A stretch of DNA of 64,000 nucleotides from Smittia aterrima. Lineage: Eukaryota > Arthropoda > Insecta > Diptera > Chironomidae. Of this stretch, positions 44,807 through 58,300 are shown in pieces. The DNA is taken from positions 868,001-932,000 of the forward strand of contig CP093831.1 of assembly GCA_033063855.1 (NCBI GenBank), written 5' to 3'. Position 1 is the first letter of the stretch; every line of letters begins with the position of its first letter. The position numbers and the translations under genes were made by a program. A model generated the notes under the pieces. The model worked only from the letters and a program-made list of their open reading frames with translations, did no database searches and was not told the DNA's origin.

Positions 44807-47800
44807 ATGGAGGAAGATTTAATCGTGCTGAACTTTCGCGGGATTCTTCTAAATTCGCTGCGAAAGGTGAACACATCAAAAGAAAAGAAACTTAATCTTG
44901 ACGAAGATTTTTTTTCTAATTGAATCAAATGTTTATAAAATCTTCTTTTATCTAAAGGTTCTTGAGCAGCTGCACCCATCGCTCACAGCGCACGATGAAG
45001 CGCTTTATTATGTTGAAAACCTGTGTCTTCGTTTGTTGACAAATCTCTGCAATGAGACACCACATACAATCGCTGTAAGTTTTCGCAAAATGTTTATTTG
45101 AAAAGCGAAATCCTGAAGAAATTATTTTCAGGATGTTGAGGAGAAAGTGCAGAAAACATTTCCTACGCCAATCGACAAGGTAAAAGTGCAAATATTGAAA
45201 CTCATGAAATAAATAATTGTGCAATATTTTTCAGTGGGCACTGGCTGATGCGAGAGACACGATAGATAAGACGAAGAAGAAGAAGTCTGTACTACCAGTT
45301 GACAGAATGCACAGTTTGTTGCAAAAAGTGAGTTCAAAAGAGATTCCGAAATCTTTTAATACAATGATTGGTTCTAGGAGGTTCTCAATTACAAAATCGA
45401 CAGTTCCGTCAGTCTCTTCTTAGTAGCAGTTCTCGAATACATCTCAGCCGACATTCTTAAGCTTGCTGGAAACTACGTGAAGAACATGAAACACGTCGAA
45501 ATAACTCAGGAAGATGTTCAAATCGCTATTCGAGCCGACAGTGTAAGTTTGACTCACAATTTCGTCATTTCACATCGACCCACAGAAAACACTGAGAAAA
45601 TCGCTAAACAATTCTGATTCAAAGTTTTTTCCTCGCCATTCTGTGACTTATGTTGCGAAATATTTTTGCTAATTTTTTATCGTCAGCCGTCAAAACAGTT
45701 CACTGATGACACTCACACTACACCTCACATCTCATTCTCTCATAAGACTCGTCCATCTATTGTCAAGCTTTTTAAATCATTAACAACGCTTTTGAGTGAT
45801 GATTCGAAAAAGTTTTGCAATTAGTGGACGTATAATGAAATTTGTTCCGGTTTGATTGATGCAAGACTTTCCAATATTTACTTTTCCATGCCGTCATAAC
45901 CATTGTCAAAAAATAAATTAACAATCTCAGGTGGTACGTACGATTGATAAGACTTTTCTCATTGTTTTTGAGCCTCATTAATTTATGTTCATCTGAATTC
46001 TTCAGTCATCAGATTCATTTTCCGTCCATCTTTATCTTTTTCTTTGCCGCTTATTGTTCTGAATTCTGTAAACTTTTGTTTTATCTTTTAAATGTTTCCC
46101 TATTAATCCTTTGAGTAATCTTTTAGGTACTGATGGATATGTTTTATCAAGGAGAAAATGCCCATTCAATGATTGCCAGTCCTCTGCCACCAATAACTCC
46201 TCGTGATGGTCTTAGCTACGAGGAGGTTGTCAAGGAATTGCTGCACGACGAAAAGCAATATTTACGTGATCTTCACATGATTATTCGAGTGTTTCGCGAG
46301 GAGCTTGTTAAAATTGTTGACGATCCGCGGGAACTTGATGCAATCTTTTCCAACATCTTCGATATTTATGAGTTAACGGTTACACTTCTGGGATCACTAG
46401 AGGATGTCATCGAGATGTCTCAAGACCAAAAGACAACGCCATACATTGGAAGTTGTTTTGAAGGTAAAACAATCTCAACTGATTTAGATTTTCCTTCTCT
46501 CTATTTCTAATTTATTTCGTATAGAACTTGCTGAAGCAGAAGAGTTTGACGTTTATGTGAAATATTCCAATGACATCACCTCACCACAAGCGAAAGAAGC
46601 GCTTTCGAATTTATTGTCAAAGCCGAGAGCTCAATCACTCAACACAGCTGGTCATGGATTTTTCGAGGCTTCAAAGTTTTATCTTCCAAAGCTTCTCCTA
46701 GCGCCAATCGGCCATGCTTTTATTTACATTGAATATGTTGACAAGCTACTTCAGCTCAGCACAAGCCAAGAGGATCGCGAAAGTTTTGAGACAGTGAAAG
46801 GACTTCTTGAGCCACTGAAATTTGAACTCCAGAAACAAATTCCAATGCTGCCAAAAGAGTCGCTAGTGAGAACAAATTCTCGTGTTCGTCGTCAACAAGC
46901 AATCGAGAAAACGAAGGAGCTTCAAAATACAGTCGAACATTGGGAGAAAGATGTTGGATCGCATTGTAATGAGTTCATTAAAGAAGATACACTGATGAAG
47001 CTCGTATCGGGCAAACGGAATACAGAGAGGAAAGTTTTTCTTTTCGATGGACTATTAGTGTTGTGCAAAGCAAATACAAGAAAACAAGTCGTCTCTGGAG
47101 CTGCAAACTACGATTTTCGGATGAAAGAACGGTTTTTCACGAGGAAAGTTAACATCATCGATAGACAAGACTCGGATGAGTTGAAAAATGCTTTTGAAAT
47201 CGCCACTCGCGAGCTTCATTCAGTCGTTTTGATAGCCAAAAATGCTCAACATAAAAATGAATGGATGGCAGACTTAATGATGGTCAATACAAAGTCGATG
47301 TTGGAACGAATTCTTGACATTATCTTTATGGATATTGAGAAAAAGCATCCGCTTCGGTTGCCAAGTTCAGAATTGTACAAGTTTGCTGTTCCTGACAGTT
47401 CTGACAACATCGTTCTCGAAGAAACGTCTGCTGGTAATCCAACAATCAAAGGCGCTACACTCTTCAAACTTGTCGAGCGATTGACTTATCACATCTATGC
47501 CGATCCAAACTTTGGACGAACGTTCCTAACTACATTCCGCTCATTTTGCTCGCCTCATGACCTCCTCGAGCTTTTAATAGAACGCTTCGACATTCCTGAT
47601 CCAAGTTTGGTTTATGAGTCAAGCGAAAAGGACCTCGACGACAAACTCCACAAGAGTTCTCAGCGAGAAGACTTTAAAAGATATAAGAAAGAATTTATGC
47701 AGCCTGTACAATTCCGAGTGATGAACGTTCTCCGTAATTGGGTTTCTTATCATTATTATGACTTCGAAAAGGATCCGACGTTGCTTCAAAAGCTTGTTCA

Positions 47801-50204
47801 GTTCTTTGCTTCGATACAGGACAAGAAGATGAGAAAGTGGGCTGACACTGTGATGAAGATTGTGCAAAGGAAAACTGAAAACGAGGATCGAGATCATCGC
47901 CCTACAACATTTGCATTTAATCACAGTCCTCCTGCGATCGAATATCATCTTCATGTTCCAGAAAATGAATTTAATCTCCTTACGCTGCATCCTCTTGAGT
48001 TGGCGCGGCAATTGACTTTGTTGGAATTTGAGCTTTACAAGAACGTCAAACCTTCTGAACTGGTTGGCTCAGTGTGGACGAAGAAAGATAAAGAGAAAAG
48101 AAGTCCGAATCTGCTCAAAATAACCAGGCATACTACAAACTTTACTCGTTGGATTGAAAAGTCTATCGTCGAAGCTGAAAATTTTGAGGAGCGAGTTGCA
48201 ATTCTTACAAGAGCCATTGAGGTGATGATGGTGCTCCAAGAGCTTAACAATTTCAATGGTGTTCTAACCATAGTGTCAGCTTGTGGCTCTGCAGCCGCCT
48301 TTCGACTCAAGCTTACCTACGCCGCGCTTCCAAAGCGTCATGAGATTTGTTTGAGTGAGTGTCGTGATTTGGACAAGGATCATTACAGGAAATATCAAGA
48401 AAAGTTACGTTCAATCAATCCGCCCTGTGTCCCCTTTTTTGGCATGTACATGACCAACATACTTCATATCGAGGAGGGTAACCCTGATTTTTTACGCAAT
48501 ACTGAGCTCATTAACTTCAGTAAACGGAGAAAGGTGGCTGAGATTACAGGAGAGATTCAGCAATATCAGAATCAGCCTTACTGCCTTAAGGTGGATCCAA
48601 AAATCAGAGTAAGTCGATTAGGAATTTAAACTTCGATCTCATTTAATTTTTGGTTTCATCTACAGCACTTTCTTGAGACGTTGGATCCGTTTCCTGGATT
48701 AACACCTGATCAGATCGACACAATGCTGTATGAAGAAAGTGTTCGAATCGAACCGAAAAATTGTCGCCAGCCGCTGAAATTTGTAAGACAACAAACAAAC
48801 TTTATTGATAAATTCTAATCCTATCAATTATTTCTTCACAGGCTCGCAAATGGCCCGAACTGACGTTAAAATCACCAGGAATCAAGCCTGGAAGACGACA
48901 TAATAGCGGCAACACTTCTATGAGCTTCTCGAACACTTTGCCGTTTAGTGGAAAATCTCAGCTGCTCAGTACAAGTGAAGGCGAGCAATCACCTCCGCCC
49001 AACAATCATTCGTCATCTGAGTTTTCAGTCTTTGCCAATGTCAATATTGGAGGAGGCAACGCTTCTGGTAAGAACTTTCTATTTTACTCAATTTATGATA
49101 AACTTGACGTTAAAATTTATTTAAAGCTTATTTTGCATCACAAACAACATTGAATACAACGGTTATGTCTGATGACACCATCTCAATAACATCAACTGTT
49201 CCATTATCTACTGCGCCGGAGATTCCGCGACGCTCCAACAGCATCATATCCATGACTAGTCATAATAGTTCCAATAACTTCGATCACAAACCACTACTCA
49301 GTCCTCGAATGCATCCCTCGTCAGTCGTGAGTCCAAAATCTCTTGAAGCACTCTCCGAGGAAATGCGTTCGATGGAGTTTCAGCCATCTGATCCAATCAG
49401 TCCAGCAAACTTTAATAAGAACAATATCTATCGCTGCTCCAAAACTTCAAACATCACAGCAAATGAAAGCTCTTCTCCGGGCTACAATTCTTCATCGCCG
49501 CGTCACGCACCAGAATTTAACGAGACAAATGGTCCGTTACCTATCTCACCTCATGTGAATGTACCGAATGCTCATAGTTTTAATCATCAAGCGCCCCCTT
49601 TGCCGCCTCGTGCACGCAAGAAAAATCCAATCGAGTTTAGTCACTCACAGTTGCGACAAGCGAAAGATGCGCCATTGCTTTTGCCACGGGATAAGAGTCC
49701 TCCGCCTCTGCCGCCTCGAACCATTCAATATGGGAACAATGAAAACTTCAATCATCTGGTGAGATAATTTATTTAAAATTTTTAAGAAAAGTCAAAAACG
49801 AAATTTCTTTTTAGCATTCTGATGATTCCATGTCGATGCGGACACAACTGACAGCACCAGAAACGAGCTCAATAATGCAGAGAAGGAACTCTGCTCTTGC
49901 AAAAGAAGGCTCATCGACAGCCACTACACCAAAGTCATTAAACTCCAGTTTCGAGGCGAAGAACTCTTTAGGCCTTGTAGGAAAAAAACAAAAGTTTGTG
50001 AAACAACAAAATTATTTCATCGAATTTAAATTAAAGTTTCTATTCTTTCAGCTCACCAATGTTTCCTACACCTAAAGGAGAGACTCCAAAACTGCCTCCA
50101 AAGCCATCAAAGCAATCCGGTAAGCATTAATCTTAAATTTTTTTTGAATGCATATTCTTATAAGAATGTCGATTTTAGAACGCTCCACGATGTTTCCATA
50201 TTAA
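44807..50204 (+). CDS. Sos: Son of sevenless, Ras guanine-nucleotide exchange factor
   Basis: Thirteen exons: 44807-44866, 44958-45074, 45132-45179, 45235-45327, 45378-45542, 46127-46463, 46525-48608, 48666-48782, 48842-49067, 49127-49758, 49815-49993, 50052-50119, 50179-50204; 1383 residues. The order is a histone-fold domain (1-165), DH (about 190-380, SYEEVVKELL), PH (about 415-525, RKVFLFDGLLVLC), REM (about 575-720, LTYHIYADPNFGRTFLTTFRS), Cdc25 catalytic domain (about 755-985, NFNGVL, SINPPCVPFFG, FSKRRKVAEITGEIQQYQNQ) and a Pro/Ser-rich tail with three SH3-binding cores (PPLPPRARKK, PPPLPPR, PKLPPKPSK) for Drk/Grb2. Sos loads Ras with GTP downstream of receptor tyrosine kinases. Exon 11 needs a GTTTGT donor at 49994 to keep frame. 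Confidence 0.97.
45543..46126 (+). other. Intron 5 of Sos
   Basis: 584 bp, the longest Sos intron, AT-rich. It separates the histone-fold exons from the DH exon and holds no supported ORF. Confidence 0.6.
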
Positions 50205-50661
50205 TCGTGATTCGCTAGAATGTGCAAAGAAACTGTCGATCGCTGTATCCGCTTCTACAAGACTTCATCAATCCACATCACAAAAACTACTCGAAGCGTA
50301 GTAAAACTTATTGTTAAATGAAAGAAATGTGATTACCTCCCCGCTCCCTCTTCCTTTAAACATTAGACGATATATTAAGAGAAAATTATGTAAGCTGAAA
50401 AATGTGTTTCTAAATGTTTATAACGATTCAAAGTGAAAGAAATTCACAAGAAAAAAAAATCCAAGATCGCTCAGACTGTAAATATTTAGACGTGAGAAAA
50501 AGAAAAAATATTTTTAATTTGTAAGGTTGACAATGTTTTTATTATTTCTTAATTGTTGGACTTTAAAACGAGGAAGATTTTATGTGACACTCGTCTTTCC
50601 AATCCTAAACGGACGAATGAATAATAAAAAGAAACTGTGTAATCCTTAAACCTTGAGCTGT
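50205..50661. other. Convergent 3' UTR interval, Sos / Arpc1
   Basis: 457 bp between two facing stop codons. It contains poly-A tracts and an aataaaaag polyadenylation candidate near 50621 for Sos. No other feature is seen. Confidence 0.5.
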
Positions 50662-51774
50662 TTAGATTGCGAGGTTTTTCATCAATCGTGTGAGAGTTGT
50701 CAAGTCCCAAATGACGAGCTGGCCGTCTAAACCTGAAGTGCTGAGCTTCTTAGCATTAGCTTTATCGCCACTGACGATTGCGAGCCAACTTATTGCATTT
50801 TGATGAATGTATTCCAAAGCCGTGTCGTTTTCCAAACGAGAATTACGATCAAGCGACTGGAAATGTCTCATCGCGGAAATTCCTCCAGTTTCGCGCTTTT
50901 GGGATTGATCGAGCTTTCCTTCGTAAATAATTTTGGTACCATCGAATGAGTACACCAAAGGAACACAGCTGTGACCAGCCACGACAACAGATGATGGAGT
51001 AATCCAAATGCAATTCAAGAACGGCAAGAACTCAGTCTTGATTTTAAAAACATTTAAGCCCAAATTAATGTCGACGATGTTGATCGCGCTGTCATGTCCA
51101 AGATAACAAATCCTATTGCCGTCAGCAGAGAAGCTAACTGAGTGGACCCAACCACCGTAAGAAGACTTAAATTCAGCCATCAGTTGCCCCATCGGCATTT
51201 TCTTTCCCCACGCCGTAGAAGTTGGTTGTTGCTCGATGTCTTTGATATAAGCGCTGAATACTCGAACCTTGTAGTCAGTAGAACCAGCGACAAGCAAAAC
51301 ATTGTTTGGATGCCAGTCCAAGCTTGTAACAGTTGAGCGAATTGGCTTCTTGATATGCTTAGAAACCCACCAATCGTTCTCTTCTTCAAAGTAGCAGACA
51401 GAGATGAGTCGAGCTCCTGAACCGCAAGCAAATTTATTTTCTTCCGGCGACCATTTCACGCAAGTTGCAGCTCGATTGATACGAAGCAAGACCAAAGCTG
51501 GTTTCCACTTTTTATCTTCGCCTTGAGTCCAGACATAAGCATTGCGATCCACTGAGCAAGTAACAATGCGATTAGTATTCGGAGCCCAATCGATTCCCAT
51601 CACACGCAAATCGTGCTGATTCAGAATGTCCATCAATTTCCAGTCAGAGCCATCCCGTTGGTAAATATGAACTTCATTGTTGTTCGGAGAGATGGCAATT
51701 TGAGAACGGTCCTTGTTCCAAGCGTGACACGTAATCGGGCTGACATTACCCCCAAAGAAAAACTTTTCAGTCAT
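50662..51774 (-). CDS. Arpc1: Arp2/3 complex subunit 1 (p40/ARPC1)
   Basis: One coding exon, 370 residues, the usual length. Seven WD40 blades can be followed from PITCHAWNKDRSQIAISPNN through VMGIDWAPNTNRIVTCSVDRNAYVW, TCVKWSPEENKFACGSG, VTSLDWHPNNVLLVAGSTDYKVRVF, VHSVSFSADGNRICYLGHDS and CIWITPSSVVVAGHS to the final STSGLDGQLVIWDL. The long insert in the last blade region (KRETGGISAMRHFQSLDRN) is the ARPC1 arm that contacts actin in the branch junction. The subunit is part of the Arp2/3 complex that nucleates branched actin. It diverges from CCDC174, with 545 bp between starts, and converges with Sos. Confidence 0.97.
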   Translation of the reverse strand: MTEKFFFGGNVSPITCHAWNKDRSQIAISPNNNEVHIYQRDGSDWKLMDILNQHDLRVMGIDWAPNTNRIVTCSVDRNAYVWTQGEDKKWKPALVLLRINRAATCVKWSPEENKFACGSGARLISVCYFEEENDWWVSKHIKKPIRSTVTSLDWHPNNVLLVAGSTDYKVRVFSAYIKDIEQQPTSTAWGKKMPMGQLMAEFKSSYGGWVHSVSFSADGNRICYLGHDSAINIVDINLGLNVFKIKTEFLPFLNCIWITPSSVVVAGHSCVPLVYSFDGTKIIYEGKLDQSQKRETGGISAMRHFQSLDRNSRLENDTALEYIHQNAISWLAIVSGDKANAKKLSTSGLDGQLVIWDLTTLTRLMKNLAI

Positions 51775-52319
51775 CTTATCTAAAAGATTTAAAAATTATG
51801 ATTCATCGGGTGCGGCAAAATTTTCCTTTATTCACCAGAAATTGATTAAATTCTCAGTTTTGTTTTAATCCTCTTGTTCGCGGACTGGCAGTCAACACGA
51901 AACCGTCAAACTAATGCCTCAAATGATTAAATTGTGTATAAAAGACAAGGAATTTCTTCCAGTTGGATTTGTGATAGAATTTGAGAACCGCTAGTATTGT
52001 GTGGTTTCTGAATTGTGTTATCAGGATGTCCCCTCGCCTCTCCAATTGTCACAAGGATGTCCCTTCGAGAACCGAAAAATTTAAGTTTCTTGAACACGTT
52101 TAAAACCTTTGTAAGGTTTTGCCACCAATCCAAGCTTTCGAAAGAACAAGCTTTATGTTTACTTTTTTATTTCGCGGAATTTCACGTAATTCGTGCTTTA
52201 TAATCGTTTGAGATAGAATCTAATGGAGATTGATGGAAGATATTATCGCGGAATAATTTGAAGTGCCAGTCAGATAGTTTGTAGTCTTATTTGTGAAATA
52301 TTGAAAGCAAACATCGAAA
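51775..52319. other. Divergent intergenic region, Arpc1 / CCDC174
   Basis: 545 bp holding two leaders and promoters. Short ORFs on both strands at 51927-52203 have no motif. Nothing else is seen. Confidence 0.45.
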
Positions 52320-55300
52320 ATGAATGATCCAACAAAACGAATCGATGTTGAGAAGTCGTCATTGCTTAGTTTAAAGGCTGAGTTGTTGAGGAAGCAAGAA
52401 GAGGTTCTTAAGAACAGGAAAATAGTTCCAGCTTTTGTGAAAACAACAAACAAAAAATTGAAGGCATCCGTTGCTTCTTCAACAAGTGAATCAAAGTCTT
52501 CTGGTGTTAAAATAATTGAACATGAAGACTCAAATCTCATGGCAAGATCTCAGAAGATTCTTGAAGCCAAAGCCAAGTATTACGACCAGATGATGAAGAA
52601 CAAAGGAGGCGTGAACAGCGACGACAATTCGTTGGTTCTCTTCAACAGAAAGTCTCAAATCGAGCGAAGTGACTCAGATGAAGAAGAGCTGTAAGTTTAA
52701 AAGCTTTTAGCGAATAAATAAATATTTTTGACGCATTTGTTTCATTAAAGAGTCGAATACACGGATTGCTTTGGACGCAGCAGAAACATTGCAAAAAAGG
52801 ATTTACACAAAGTGAAGCAACAAGACGAGGAACTTTCGAATGTTGTTGAGTCTCGAGAGGAGCAAATCGATCCAAACAAAAATGGTTCGAGCTCGTCAAG
52901 CAGTGCTGGTGAAATATCAGATGAGGATGATGAGCCGCCTATTGGACCTGACATTGGCTTACAGTTCATGAAGCAGCGAGATGACTGGAAGAAGCAAGAA
53001 GAATTGAATGCAGAGAGAACTTCGATTCATTATCGAGACATTCTTTTCGACGGTGAGTTCGTTCTCAGTTTATTAATTGACATCTTTATTCATATAATGA
53101 TCTACATACAAGCTAAACTTTCGTCGTTCTTATAAAGAACTTTATTTAGACAGGAAACTAATCTATCGCTTAATAGTTTTGCGGTTGGAATGGTTTTCTT
53201 TATTTTCGTTGAGTAATTTTTCTAAAATTTCGATCACAAATGCTTTAGCTCCAATCACAAAAGAAGTTCGAGAAAATTTCATGATTTCGCAAAGCAAAAC
53301 TTAAATCTAACTTTGGTTGATAAATTCATTTCCCTCGCGGCTAATTCTACGACACAAATGCTCAGCACTATCGTTCAATAAAATACTTGAAGTTCAATCT
53401 CATTGTGAGTCGTTGTCTCGTTCACTCAGATTATTAATTCTGATGTTTGTTGATAAATGAACAAACGAGCAATGCAATGACCAGAAGATTTCTACTTAAA
53501 TTAGAATTGACAGCTTTGTTCGCTGTTGGCGATTTCGTTGTCGAAGACTCAGCGGCAACAAAGACATCATTTTCTTCACTTGTTTCCTCGTGCGATGTTC
53601 TCTCTGAGGAATCAAAGTTTCTTGGGCTCGAATGACTTAAATCCTCGTCGTCCTCATCACCTGAGGCTTCATCATCAGAGTCGACATCTTCTTCTTTGTC
53701 TTCTTCGTCCTCGTCGTTGATGTCGCCTAACTTTTCAATTATGCTCTCAGCATTTTCTCCGTTGCATAGCGGCCGATGACAGTAACAGTAATGAACTCTG
53801 TTCACCGTCTTGCAGTCATCGACTCGAAGCTCCGAGCAACTTCTCATTACTCTCGCTAGAAGAAAGAAGAACACGAAATAATTAAAGTTGACATTGCGCC
53901 ATTTTCAATGAAAAGAAATTGAATGCAAAAGTGTCGCAAGCAAGTGATGAAGCATTTGAAGTTGACACGAGAAGAACGTTTTTACTCAAACGCCGAGAGC
54001 ATTGCATGTCAAAAATCAATTGTTTCGCAATCATGTCAGTTGATTCGCGACGCTTATGATTTATCGGTTGGCACTACTTACTTCCGACTGTCAACATGCA
54101 CCCGACGTGACCTTCAGGACATTCCATTTCGTATTTGTACTTCTGATCCAAAGGAATTCGATCGAACTCGTCGCATGATTTGTGAATGCTTTTGATGATT
54201 GTTTCGTTGACATTTGCGTCGTAGAATGGCGCATCGGAGTTATGACCGCAGACATAGCATTTGATGGCATTCGCTGTTGATATGAGCGACAGAAAAACTA
54301 AAACTAGAAAAAATGATTTTATTAATATTCGTTGCTTCCGCAGATTTTGACGTTCGAGGGGAATTTAATCGCATTCGACAATGTGGGCGAGAATTTCCCT
54401 CCGGGTCTGTTGTCAGTTTTAAATCAAAATCCACCCCAAACATAATTAAAGTCACAAGCCGATTCTGCCGGCCATCTGTCGAGATTAAATCGTTATCATC
54501 TTTGAGATCTCTCAACCAGAGTTTCCATCTATAGCAAATGTGCTGGAAAAAGACGACGAGACGAATAAAATGAAAATCTCTTCCCGTTTTCGAAAGTTTA
54601 TTTAAATATTTATGAGCAATCGATCGAGTGTGGCACAAATAAATTAATGGATTGAATCTCTGAGATGAAAAGCGAGACAATCGCTGATGAATAATGTGCA
54701 TAAGTTGATAGCAAGTCGGAAAGAAAGAAATAATTTCTAGGCTTGTGATATCTTTGAACTTAATTGCCAAAAACATTTTTATAAATTCAGCTTTTCTCAA
54801 TTCAGTTAACGCTTGATTTATGGATTTAAAACAATAAACACACGCGATCGATTACAATAAATCTCCAATTTATTTCGAAAAGCTGCGTGAAATGGGAAAC
54901 AAAATGAGTTTGGCGCCCAATCGAGCTCCCCATTGATTAAAACAGCGAAGTTTGTTTCACTTTTCTCTTGCGAGTCACGAACGCACGCGTTGCGGATGAA
55001 TTTGTAAAATGTTTTTAATGTCGTTGTTAAGCTGATTGGATGACATTCCTTCTCAGCATCGTTGCTCATAAAATGTTAAGACTTGTCAAATGACAAACTC
55101 GTTTAACAATAAAGTGGAATCCTCTTGAGTCTCTGACTTTGATCTTGTAAACAATCAATTAAACATTTCGTTGACAATCGATGCGAGTCGAGTGAGAATT
55201 TTACGAGTTGAACTCAACTTTGTTGATTACTTTAAGAAGCCGCTTCTGGCGCAATTCATTTCCTTTTTGAGATCGCATGACTGCAACAACTTTTTCTCGT

Positions 55301-58300
55301 TTCTGTGATGATTAAAGACGATTCATTAAATTATAAAAACTACCGAAAACTTAATGACGCTCATTACTGGAACCAGTTTTGGAATTTCCAATGCTCGTCA
55401 TTTATTATTTTCACAACTTGGAATTCTCTTCGATTGATTGACAACTCGAATTGAATAGTTTTTTTACGATGTCGTTTGGACAAGAAGATTAACCGGATCT
55501 TTGCAGAATTATCGCGAATATCTTGATTATGACTCTGAGAAGATGTTTGCCGCAGAGCGTGACATTGTCTTTTCACCTTTAAGAAACAAGTTTCAACGCC
55601 TAAATATTCTCTAATCTAAGAATAAAATTCGCTGAGCTTAACGAAATAAACGTTGATATCAAAACGACGTAAATCAAAAGCCAAAAATAATAAAATTAAC
55701 TCGTTAATGTTTGCTCCGACGCCCTTTTCACTCAGTTGGAGTTTTGTTACTTCATAAAAGAAATCGGAGAAGATCGAAATTATTTCTCTTAAGATTTATT
55801 AAGTGCCTTGACCATGAATCGAGTGGTTTAATCGCTCATTTCACACAAGACAGGCATTAATTTCACTAATTCTGCTTGGAATTCAATTTCTAGAGAAATC
55901 TCTCAGCTCACTCCGAACTCTTGTTGCAGGGCTCAATGTTTACGCCCCGACGAAATAATTTAAGTTATTAGCTAACAATTATTTTATTGCTTCGAGACGA
56001 AAGGCATCGATTGAATTGCTCAATAAACTAAATAATTCGATCAAACGCAAAGTTTTCATTGCTCATTTATCATTTCTGCCAAACGAATTCATCGTTTGCG
56101 TCTTGTTTGTTCAGGTTCTGAGTTTAAATGATTCAATTTACACTTCGACTCATTCATGAAGAGAAGAATGCTGTTCAACGCTTCTGCTTTCGGGAGATTC
56201 GAGTTTACGTTGAGCCATAACAATAAAAGCGATCACAAATAAAACAATCTGAGCGATGCAGCTCACACATGTTGGGAATTCCATTGAGGCAGTGAGAGAG
56301 ACGACTGCAAAATAAATCGTTCAACGAAATGTTTATTACATAATTAAATGAATTACTTATCAAGCTGCTCATTGAACTCAAAATTTAAACTTGAAATGTT
56401 TGTAGCAGAATTCAGTTTCATGTTTTGCGGTATTTTTGGAAACTTTTCTTGGCTCTTGTTGTCTCATTCAATTTACTAGACGATTCGTGATATTAAAACA
56501 AAAATTTATTTACTGGCGAAAGACAAAAATTCAACAAGAAAAATTAATGGAGCTCACTTCGTGGCTGACACATAAACACAAGCGATTAGTGTCGAAAAGA
56601 AATTATTTTTAGCGGAGAACAGATTTGTCTAAACTCCAAATTGTTCTGATAATGAGACGCGCGTTTGTTTTAACTATTACGAACCTAAGTGGCCGTCAAC
56701 AGTCAATTTCTCTCTCTCCATTCGATCGACGTGATATTTAGAAAAGAACGAGAGGGGAAGTCAAAACATTTCATCGTGCATCAATGAACTGCGATCTCAT
56801 CCGACGAAGCATCCGCGATTGCGTGAGGCCATGCGAGTGAATGACTCTAAACGATGTGATTCCAAGCAGATAACTAATCGTTGAACACATCAAATTCGAT
56901 CAAAGTAATTTGAGCCGTTAAATTGAATCAAATAACAATTTATTCGATTCATAGTTTCTCATAAATTATTTCAAACCTGTCAAAACGCGAAGGCTTTGAA
57001 GTTAAAATAAAAAAGTCTTTCGAAATTTGATTCTGGAAGAAAGTTTGAGAAATCTCACGAATGATTTAAAGCGTGGACTTGAATTTTTTCTTGTTGTCGT
57101 TTCTCCTTCGCTCAAGCGTGGAGAGAAAGAAAAGATTTCGAGATGCGTCCGAGCTTTGATTCATTTGACAATTAATTAATGCGTTCATTGTGAGTCGCCA
57201 ACGGCTCGTGGGAAAGACACTTATGCTAATGTTGGGACTTATCAGCGATAATTTAATTTCATGTCGGATGATACTTTGTAAGTGCATCAATTAATTAAAA
57301 GCGTTGGCTTCGAAGGCCTCCGAAAGTTTGTTTTTGATTTGATCAAACGAAATAATTCAAAATAATCTGACAAGATTTGTTCACAAGTATCCGCCAACGA
57401 CGAAGTTAAATCTCGTTTTCTCAAAGCGTTAACGCTTCTTATCTCAGAGATTTGATCAGGATTCATGTGGCAAGAGCAAATTACGCTCCGTAACTCGTTT
57501 GAATTCAATCAACACTTCGAGAAAGGAGGCGAGGTCGTGGAGAGTTACAATTCCGATTGAGAAACTCGAGCAACGTTTCAGCGATTGAAATTCTCATTGG
57601 CAATTCCCTTGATGACTTTTTGAAGATTTTAATTTATTTGTTTAGCGAGCTACTCGAAACCGAACGAAATTTCCATAATTATTTCATTTTTCGTGGCTCT
57701 CTCGATCACTTCATAAACGTCAAGCGTCGTCGCAAAATAAACAAGTTGAATGTCGCGTAAGTGGCCATCAACATGAATCTTTGATTACAGTCCCGCGTTC
57801 AATTCAACGCCGAAGCAAACTTATAATTTATTGGAATCGATTTTACTTCAGCTCGTTGTGCAAACTCGTTTCGATCTCAAGAGTGTTGATTATTTTTATG
57901 CAACAACTTGTGAGTCAGGCGTTAATTAATAAAGAAAAAGAAAGTCAATTGATGCAAATTCTCGAGTTGAGTTATTTTTGGGAAGTGAAACATCTGATCG
58001 CACTCGAAGGGAACACAAAGAACGTGCGAAGAGGCAATTTCGTTATTGATTTACTGCCAAGCGAACAATAAAACAGAAGCAAAGTTGGAAGTTGATTCAA
58101 TAAAACTGCGGTGAACTCTTCTCTTATTTCCACTCACACGAAATCCAAAAATATCAAACGATGTTCGTCTAAAAATATCCTCACTAATTGCATCATAGCG
58201 CGTTGCACTTCTCGATGCGATTTAAACGCGAGAAGAAATCGATAAATTAATTGAAACTAATTGCAGCTCGCCGCTTCCTGCTGGCTTTTAATTAACTTGA

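Noticed and set aside
49994..50051. Premature end of Sos in exon 11 (frame continues to a stop near 50075)
   Set aside because: A GTTTGT donor at 49994 gives the phase needed to enter the proline-rich exon 12, so the longer protein is preferred.
54240..54800. 186-codon minus-strand ORF overlapping the Ly6-type exon
   Set aside because: A shadow frame: the spliced frame with signal peptide and ten ordered cysteines is clearly the coding one.
57781..58071. 96-codon ORF in CCDC174 intron 2
   Set aside because: Non-ATG or weak start, no domain, no splice context; several ORFs of this size occur in the same spacer.
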